A model generated the notes under the pieces. It ran no database searches. It saw nothing but the letters and a program-made list of their open reading frames with translations, and was not told where the DNA came from. The translations under genes were made by a program, and so were the position numbers. A stretch of DNA of 64,000 nt from an uncultured Ectothiorhodospiraceae bacterium (GTDB taxonomy: Bacteria; Pseudomonadota; Gammaproteobacteria; UBA9214), in assembly GCA_947259415.1 (NCBI GenBank), contig CAMYMI010000004.1, forward strand, positions 1 through 64,000, in the 5' to 3' direction. Positions 59,618-64,000 of the stretch are shown in pieces. How positions within the stretch are numbered: the first letter of the stretch is position 1; each line of letters starts with the position of its first letter.

Positions 59618-60084
59618 GCAGCACTGACTTCCAGTACGCCGGGATGTGGCGCCGTTTTGGTGCGCTGCTCATCGATATCTTTCTGGCCACCCTGTTGCTG
59701 GCCTGTGCCCTGCTGGCCTGGAGTGCCTGGAGCGGTGACATGCCGGCCTGGGGTTCACGTACCCTGAACGGCGCGATTGCCGCGGCAGTACTGATCGCAC
59801 TGTTGTTGATGGTGTTGCTCGATGCCCGACTGCAGGGTACCCCGGGACTGCAGTTGCTCGACTGCCGGCTGGTCGATGCCCATAGCGGGCAGGCCATCAG
59901 CCTTGGGAGGTCGGCCAAACGCACTGTCTACCTGCTTTTGTCAGTCCTGCCACTGTTGCTCGGACTACTGTGGATTGGCTGGGACAAACACAAGCAGGGC
60001 CTGCATGACAAACTGGCCGGGACGCTGGTAATCCGCGAGGACTACGCACTCAGGTCACTGCGTGAACTGGCACGGGGTACATGA
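59614..60084 (+). CDS. RDD-family membrane protein within the ubi operon
   Basis: A 156-residue inner-membrane protein starting at TTG (59614) that overlaps the ubiE stop. The RDD motif appears as [22 protein letters not shown] with Arg and Asp in helix 1. Two more helices follow at about 45-70 and 105-130, along with [14 protein letters not shown], typical of RDD proteins. The function is unknown; some RDD proteins are ion transporters or accessory factors. It sits exactly between ubiE and ubiJ, with 4-bp overlaps on both sides, where E. coli has no gene. Confidence 0.88.
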   Translation: MSSTDFQYAGMWRRFGALLIDIFLATLLLACALLAWSAWSGDMPAWGSRTLNGAIAAAVLIALLLMVLLDARLQGTPGLQLLDCRLVDAHSGQAISLGRSAKRTVYLLLSVLPLLLGLLWIGWDKHKQGLHDKLAGTLVIREDYALRSLRELARGT

Positions 60085-60722
60085 TGAAGCTGCCTGCCAG
60101 CGTGGCCACCGGACTGGAAATTGCTCTCAACCGCTACCTCGACCTGGATCCGGTTGTCCACGAGCGCCTGGCGGAACTCGATGGCCGGCTGATCGCACTG
60201 CAACTCAATGGTCTCGACCTGAGGATTCTTCTGAGGGCAGGCCGCGAGGGTATCAGCGTGCTCAATGACAGCGGCCAGACAGCGGATACTGTCCTGCACG
60301 GCGGTCCGCTGGGCATGACCCGACTTGGTCTGGGCGGTAATACGGCGGGTACCCTGTTCTCCGGGGCGGTGGAGATCGAGGGTGATGTCGAGACCGGCCA
60401 GGCATTCAAGGCCATTCTGGATGAAATGGAGATCGACTGGGAGGAACAGTTATCCAGGCTGACCGGCGATGTGATGGCCCACCAGCTTGGCAACGTCGCG
60501 CGCAGGAGCGGCTCGCTGCTGGCACATGGCCGCAATACGCTGATGCAGGACCTGTCTGAATACCTGCAGGAGGAGCTGAGCGTGCTGCCGGCCCGCATCG
60601 AGGTCGACAACTTCATCGACGACGTCAGCCGGCTCGGCATGGCCATGGACCGCCTCGAGGCACGCCTGGCACGCTTGCGGGCGGTAGTGCAAGCAGAATC
60701 CGCTACGGAAGATGGGGCATGA
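60081..60722 (+). CDS. ubiJ: Ubiquinone biosynthesis accessory factor UbiJ
   Basis: A 213-residue protein with an N-terminal SCP2-like lipid-binding domain (about 5-110) and C-terminal helices (about 130-205). These include [24 protein letters not shown] and a coiled coil [16 protein letters not shown]. UbiJ with UbiK scaffolds the soluble ubiquinone-synthesis complex and binds the polyprenyl intermediates. It lies between RDD and ubiB, overlapping both by 4 bp. Confidence 0.92.
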   Translation: MMKLPASVATGLEIALNRYLDLDPVVHERLAELDGRLIALQLNGLDLRILLRAGREGISVLNDSGQTADTVLHGGPLGMTRLGLGGNTAGTLFSGAVEIEGDVETGQAFKAILDEMEIDWEEQLSRLTGDVMAHQLGNVARRSGSLLAHGRNTLMQDLSEYLQEELSVLPARIEVDNFIDDVSRLGMAMDRLEARLARLRAVVQAESATEDGA

Positions 60723-62398
60723 TAAGGCCGGCGCAGCTGATCCGCCTGGCGCACATCAACTTCGTCCTGGTGCGCCACGGTCTCGATGAGGTCGTTCTAG
60801 CGACCCATCTGTTGAGACCGTTTCGTTTTATCTTTTACCTTGCGCCCTGGAACTGGCTGCCGCGTAAACGCGAACCGCGCGCCGTGCGTATACGCAAGAC
60901 GCTGGAAGACCTCGGGCCGATCTACGTCAAATTCGGACAGATACTTTCGACACGCCGGGACCTGCTGCCAGACGACATCGCGAACGAACTGGCACTTCTG
61001 CAGGACAGCGTGCCACCGTTCCCGGGGCAGCGTGCCAAGACACAGGTCGAGCAGGCCTATGGCGAACCGGTAGAACAGGTCTTTCAGGCCTTCGACGAAA
61101 TGCCGCTGGCATCCGCCTCGATTGCCCAGGTGCACACCGCGCGCCTGCACGACGGGACTGACGTGGTCGTCAAGGTGCTGCGCCCCAACGTCCGTCAGCA
61201 TATTGCCCGCGATGTCAGCCTGCTGCATACAGTGGCCCGCATGGCCGAGCGCTACTGGAAAGACGGGCGTCGGCTGCGACCGCGTGAAGTGGTGTGCGAG
61301 TTTGAAAAGACACTGTATGACGAACTCGACCTGCTGCGCGAAGCCGCCAATGCCTCCCAGCTGCGGCGTAATTTCAGCACGTCTAACCAGCTTTATGTAC
61401 CCGAGATCTACTGGCCCTACTGCCGCCCCAATGTGATGGTGATGGAACGCATCTTCGGCATACCAATCAGCGACATCGACTCGCTGCGCAGTCACGGTAT
61501 CGATTTCAGGCAGCTGGCAGCGCGCGGTGTGGAAATCTTCTTCACCCAGGTCTTCGAACACAACTTCTTTCATGCCGACATGCATCCCGGTAACCTGTTC
61601 GTGTCACCCGGCGGCTGCTATATGGCGGTCGATTTCGGCATCATGGGCACCCTGAATCCTGTTGACCAGCGCTATCTGGCAGAAAACTTTCTGGCCTTTT
61701 TCCGGCGTGATTACCGGCGCGTGGCAGAACTGCATGTCGAGTCGGAATGGGTGCCAAGCGACACGCGCGTGGACGAGTTCGAATCAGCGATACGTACTGT
61801 CTGTGAACCGATCTTCGAAAAACCCCTGAAGGAAATATCTTTCGGAAACGTACTGCTGCGCCTGTTCCAGACGGCACGGCGCTTCAACATGGAAGTCCAG
61901 CCGCAGCTTGTCCTGTTGCAAAAGACCCTGCTGAACATCGAGGGCCTGGGACGGCAGCTATATCCCGACCTCGATCTGTGGCAGACAGCCAAACCGTTCC
62001 TGGAACGCTCCATGAGCGAACAGCTTGGCACCCGCGCCCTGGTACGCAACATCAAGCAGAGCATTCCTGCCTGGACCGAGACCCTGCCGGAACTGCCGGT
62101 ACTGGGCCACAAGTTGATGGAACAGGCTACGGCCGGAAAACTGCGGGTCGAGTGGACCTCACGGGAACTGGGCAGGCTGCGCCGGGATATACGCCGCACC
62201 AACCGCCGCACCGTCGGCGCAATCATCGGGAGCGGACTGATCCTGGCTGCGGCCGTGGTGTATGGCCTGGCTGGCCTCAATGTCGATCAGCCGGGCACGC
62301 TGCTGGGTGCACCGCTGCTGAGCTGGCTACTCGGCGGGCTGGGCCTGGTGGTGCTGGTGATCAGCCGTTCCGATAACACAGACGTAGACGTGGACTGA
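60719..62398 (+). CDS. ubiB: Ubiquinone biosynthesis ATPase/kinase-like protein UbiB
   Basis: A 559-residue member of the atypical kinase UbiB/ADCK family, needed for ubiquinone synthesis. Kinase-like motifs are [16 protein letters not shown] (KxGQ), the Ala-rich loop [15 protein letters not shown], the Lys in [21 protein letters not shown] and MAVDFGIMG. Two C-terminal membrane helices (about 500-550) anchor it. It is complete and is the last gene of the operon. DUF389 lies 18 bp away on the opposite strand. Confidence 0.97.
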   Translation: MIRPAQLIRLAHINFVLVRHGLDEVVLATHLLRPFRFIFYLAPWNWLPRKREPRAVRIRKTLEDLGPIYVKFGQILSTRRDLLPDDIANELALLQDSVPPFPGQRAKTQVEQAYGEPVEQVFQAFDEMPLASASIAQVHTARLHDGTDVVVKVLRPNVRQHIARDVSLLHTVARMAERYWKDGRRLRPREVVCEFEKTLYDELDLLREAANASQLRRNFSTSNQLYVPEIYWPYCRPNVMVMERIFGIPISDIDSLRSHGIDFRQLAARGVEIFFTQVFEHNFFHADMHPGNLFVSPGGCYMAVDFGIMGTLNPVDQRYLAENFLAFFRRDYRRVAELHVESEWVPSDTRVDEFESAIRTVCEPIFEKPLKEISFGNVLLRLFQTARRFNMEVQPQLVLLQKTLLNIEGLGRQLYPDLDLWQTAKPFLERSMSEQLGTRALVRNIKQSIPAWTETLPELPVLGHKLMEQATAGKLRVEWTSRELGRLRRDIRRTNRRTVGAIIGSGLILAAAVVYGLAGLNVDQPGTLLGAPLLSWLLGGLGLVVLVISRSDNTDVDVD

Positions 62399-62416
62399 CC
62401 GAGCAATCGGCTGTGC

Positions 62417-63412
62417 CTAACCGACCAGCTGCTGACGCAGGACAACCACTATCACCAGCAGTGCCAGCATGACAACCCAGATCGCCATGTAGGTGATTAT
62501 GGACTGGCGTGCCTTGCGCTTCTCAAGCCAGGTGCGCGGCCTGACCCCGCGGTACAGGAACATCAGCTTTGCGGACAGGTTGATACACACGATGTTCACC
62601 GCCAGCAGCAGGCCGGCACCCAGCGCCAGACTGAGCTGGCCACTGCCCAGCAGCATGCCGAGGGCAGCGGCCGGCGGCAACAGGGCCACCGCAACCATCA
62701 CGCCCACCAGGGCACTGGACAAACCCGTTGTCAGCGAGAGGACCGCGGCCGCACCCGAGGCCAGCGCCAGCACCACACCGTCGAGTGGAACATCGGTGCG
62801 CATCATTATCTCCTGGCTGGCCAGGTAGTCGGGCCAGATCGCACCGATCACCACGCTAATCGCCAGGGTCAGGGTCAGGCCGGTCAGGTTGGTCCTGAGC
62901 GATTTCCATATCAGGTCGTTGTCCCCCAGCGATGTCGCAAAAGCGAGCGCGACATTCGGACCAAGCAGTGGCGCGATCACCATGGCGCCTATGACCACGG
63001 CCACATTGTTCTCGATCAACCCGATGGAGGCGACGATCGTCGACAGGAATACCATCAGCAGGAAGTTGCTATCCAGACGCGCACCGCGTTCGATATCGTT
63101 GTACAGCTCCTCGCGCGTCTGGTCATTGCCGCTGCCGGCCTTGTCCTTACCGGTAGAGAGCGCAGGCTCCGAGCGCGGCAATGTCGCCTCTATCGGTAGA
63201 ATGACTATACGGGAATTCGCACTGCTGCCCAGCTGGCCTTGCAGTGAATCCACCAGCTGCTGGCGCGATGCATCATCGACCAGCATATGCAGAACCACGC
63301 GACCGTCGGCACCGGGCGGGGCACCCCACATGTCAACAACACTGTGCTGCTCGGCAATACTCGTGAGGGTATCCAGGTGACCGGCATCGGCGATGACCTC
63401 GATGATACGCAT
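62417..63412 (-). CDS. DUF389 membrane protein
   Basis: A 331-residue inner-membrane protein of the TIGR00341/DUF389 type. The N-terminal cytoplasmic domain (about 1-110), starting MRIIEVIADAGHLDTLTSIA, resembles a small ligand-binding domain. About six membrane helices follow (about 118-325), with the conserved GAMVIAPLLGPNVALAFATS and NLSAKLMFLYRGVRPRTW. The function is unknown. It lies 18 bp from the YajL/DJ-1 gene on the same strand, so cotranscription is likely. Confidence 0.88.
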   Translation of the reverse strand: MRIIEVIADAGHLDTLTSIAEQHSVVDMWGAPPGADGRVVLHMLVDDASRQQLVDSLQGQLGSSANSRIVILPIEATLPRSEPALSTGKDKAGSGNDQTREELYNDIERGARLDSNFLLMVFLSTIVASIGLIENNVAVVIGAMVIAPLLGPNVALAFATSLGDNDLIWKSLRTNLTGLTLTLAISVVIGAIWPDYLASQEIMMRTDVPLDGVVLALASGAAAVLSLTTGLSSALVGVMVAVALLPPAAALGMLLGSGQLSLALGAGLLLAVNIVCINLSAKLMFLYRGVRPRTWLEKRKARQSIITYMAIWVVMLALLVIVVVLRQQLVG

Positions 63413-63430
63413 AGGCGGCTGAAGTTGCGG

Positions 63431-63988
63431 CTAGTACGCGGGACGCTGCAGGCCGGCCTCGACCTGCGCACGCATCTGCTCACCGGTCAGCGTCTCGATC
63501 AACTGCAGGGCGAAATCCATGGCCGTGCCGGGACCGCGTGAGGTGATCACCTTGCCATCGGCAACGACCGGCTCTTCACTGTATTGCATTCCAGGGACAC
63601 TTTCGGGCTCCATGGAACCGGGGTAGCAGGTGGCGCGCTTGCCATCCAGCAGGCCGCTATGTGCCAGCACCTTGGGTGCCGCACAGATGGCAGCGGTGTA
63701 TTTTCCCGCAGCAGCCATCTGCCTGAGCAGCCCGGTGACGCGCGGATCGCGGGCCAGGTGATCGGCGCCAGGCAGGCCGCCAGGGAGCACCACCATGTCG
63801 TATTCCTGCGCCAGCGCCTGATCGAGGGCCATGTCGGGAATCAGCACCGTGCCGCGCGAGGCACGCACCGGCTGGTCATCGAGGCCGGCGGTCACCACGT
63901 CGATACCCGCCCGCCGCAGCAGGTCTACTATGGTGACGGCTTCGAGCTCTTCGCAACCCGGTGCGAGCGGGACCAGGACGCTTGCCAT
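63431..63988 (-). CDS. DJ-1/ThiJ/PfpI family protein, YajL-like
   Basis: A 185-residue cytoplasmic protein of the DJ-1 superfamily. It starts MASVLVPLAPGCEELEAVTI with Glu16 at the DJ-1 Glu18 position. The nucleophile elbow is AAICAAPKVLAHSG with reactive Cys102. PGGLPGADHL and TSRGPGTAMDFALQLIE are typical. Members are thought to protect thiols and repair or deglycate damaged proteins, though the activity is disputed. It is the last gene of the window and is complete; a stretch of 12 bases follows it. Confidence 0.93.
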   Translation of the reverse strand: MASVLVPLAPGCEELEAVTIVDLLRRAGIDVVTAGLDDQPVRASRGTVLIPDMALDQALAQEYDMVVLPGGLPGADHLARDPRVTGLLRQMAAAGKYTAAICAAPKVLAHSGLLDGKRATCYPGSMEPESVPGMQYSEEPVVADGKVITSRGPGTAMDFALQLIETLTGEQMRAQVEAGLQRPAY

Positions 63989-64000
63989 AATTCGTTTCTC

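Overview
This 64-kb window is a chromosomal segment of a GC-rich gammaproteobacterium, probably a sulfur-metabolising member of the Chromatiales/Ectothiorhodospiraceae type. The evidence is gene order: hisBHAF-hisIE-tatABC; ntrX-ntrY-DUF4390-rsmB-fmt-def facing lysM-dprA-smg-topA-tsaC-hemF; hemB-aroE; hemDC-algR-algZ-argH; lptM-lysA-dapF-DUF484-xerC-hslVU; ubiE-ubiJ-ubiB. A DsrE2/rhodanese/TtcA-like group suggests sulfur trafficking. There are no rRNA genes, complete tRNAs, CRISPR arrays, prophages or complete insertion sequences. About 70 genes are called, nearly all intact housekeeping genes.

Layout. 1-995 looks like the edge of an acquired AT-richer patch: IS-end-like direct repeats, two small genes of unknown role, and a detached tRNA 3' end. 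1373-4424 is a PAS-GGDEF-EAL c-di-GMP enzyme behind a sigma-28-like promoter. 4545-9936 (minus strand) is histidine biosynthesis followed by the Tat translocase. 10085-13721 holds dtd-pip and the sulfur-transfer group. 13830-17956 holds an LpxL-type acyltransferase and TrkH/TrkA potassium uptake. 18026-25174 (minus) is NtrX/NtrY, DUF4390, rsmB, fmt and def. 25383-32458 (plus) is lysM, dprA, smg, topA, tsaC and hemF, followed by a frameshifted DUF167/YggU gene. 33027-37348 holds a BASS transporter, an unknown protein, hemB, aroE and a gamma-carbonic-anhydrase-like protein. 37486-44649 holds prlC, xthA, ubiD, a lipoprotein, an epimerase and a ferredoxin reductase. 44668-52178 holds hemD, hemC, a thioredoxin-like protein, AlgR/AlgZ, argH, a degenerate GGDEF protein, an esterase and the tiny lipoprotein lptM. 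52209-58714 holds lysA, dapF, DUF484, xerC, hslVU and DUF971. 58874-62398 is the ubiquinone operon with an RDD membrane protein inside it. 62417-63988 holds DUF389 and DJ-1-like genes.

Functional themes are tetrapyrrole synthesis (hemB, C, D, F), ubiquinone synthesis (ubiD, E, J, B), histidine and lysine/peptidoglycan precursor synthesis, translation and N-terminal formyl-Met handling (fmt, def), and c-di-GMP and two-component signalling.

The best leads outside ordinary annotation are these. (1) A family of intergenic repeats built on ACCGCAGAGACGCAGAG occurs as inverted pairs. One pair splits the his operon, one carries a perfect 5 x 9-bp tandem array before hemF, and one lies just before dapF. 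(2) NtrX lacks the GAFTGA loop and has an altered Walker B. (3) A PAS-GGDEF protein keeps the c-di-GMP I-site but has lost its active site. (4) yggU is frameshifted at a C run. (5) The same 17-bp sequence abuts the T-tract of two terminators. (6) DsrE2, rhodanese and a TtcA paralogue form a candidate sulfur relay. No single locus is clearly a new system; the repeat family is the most unexplained structure.
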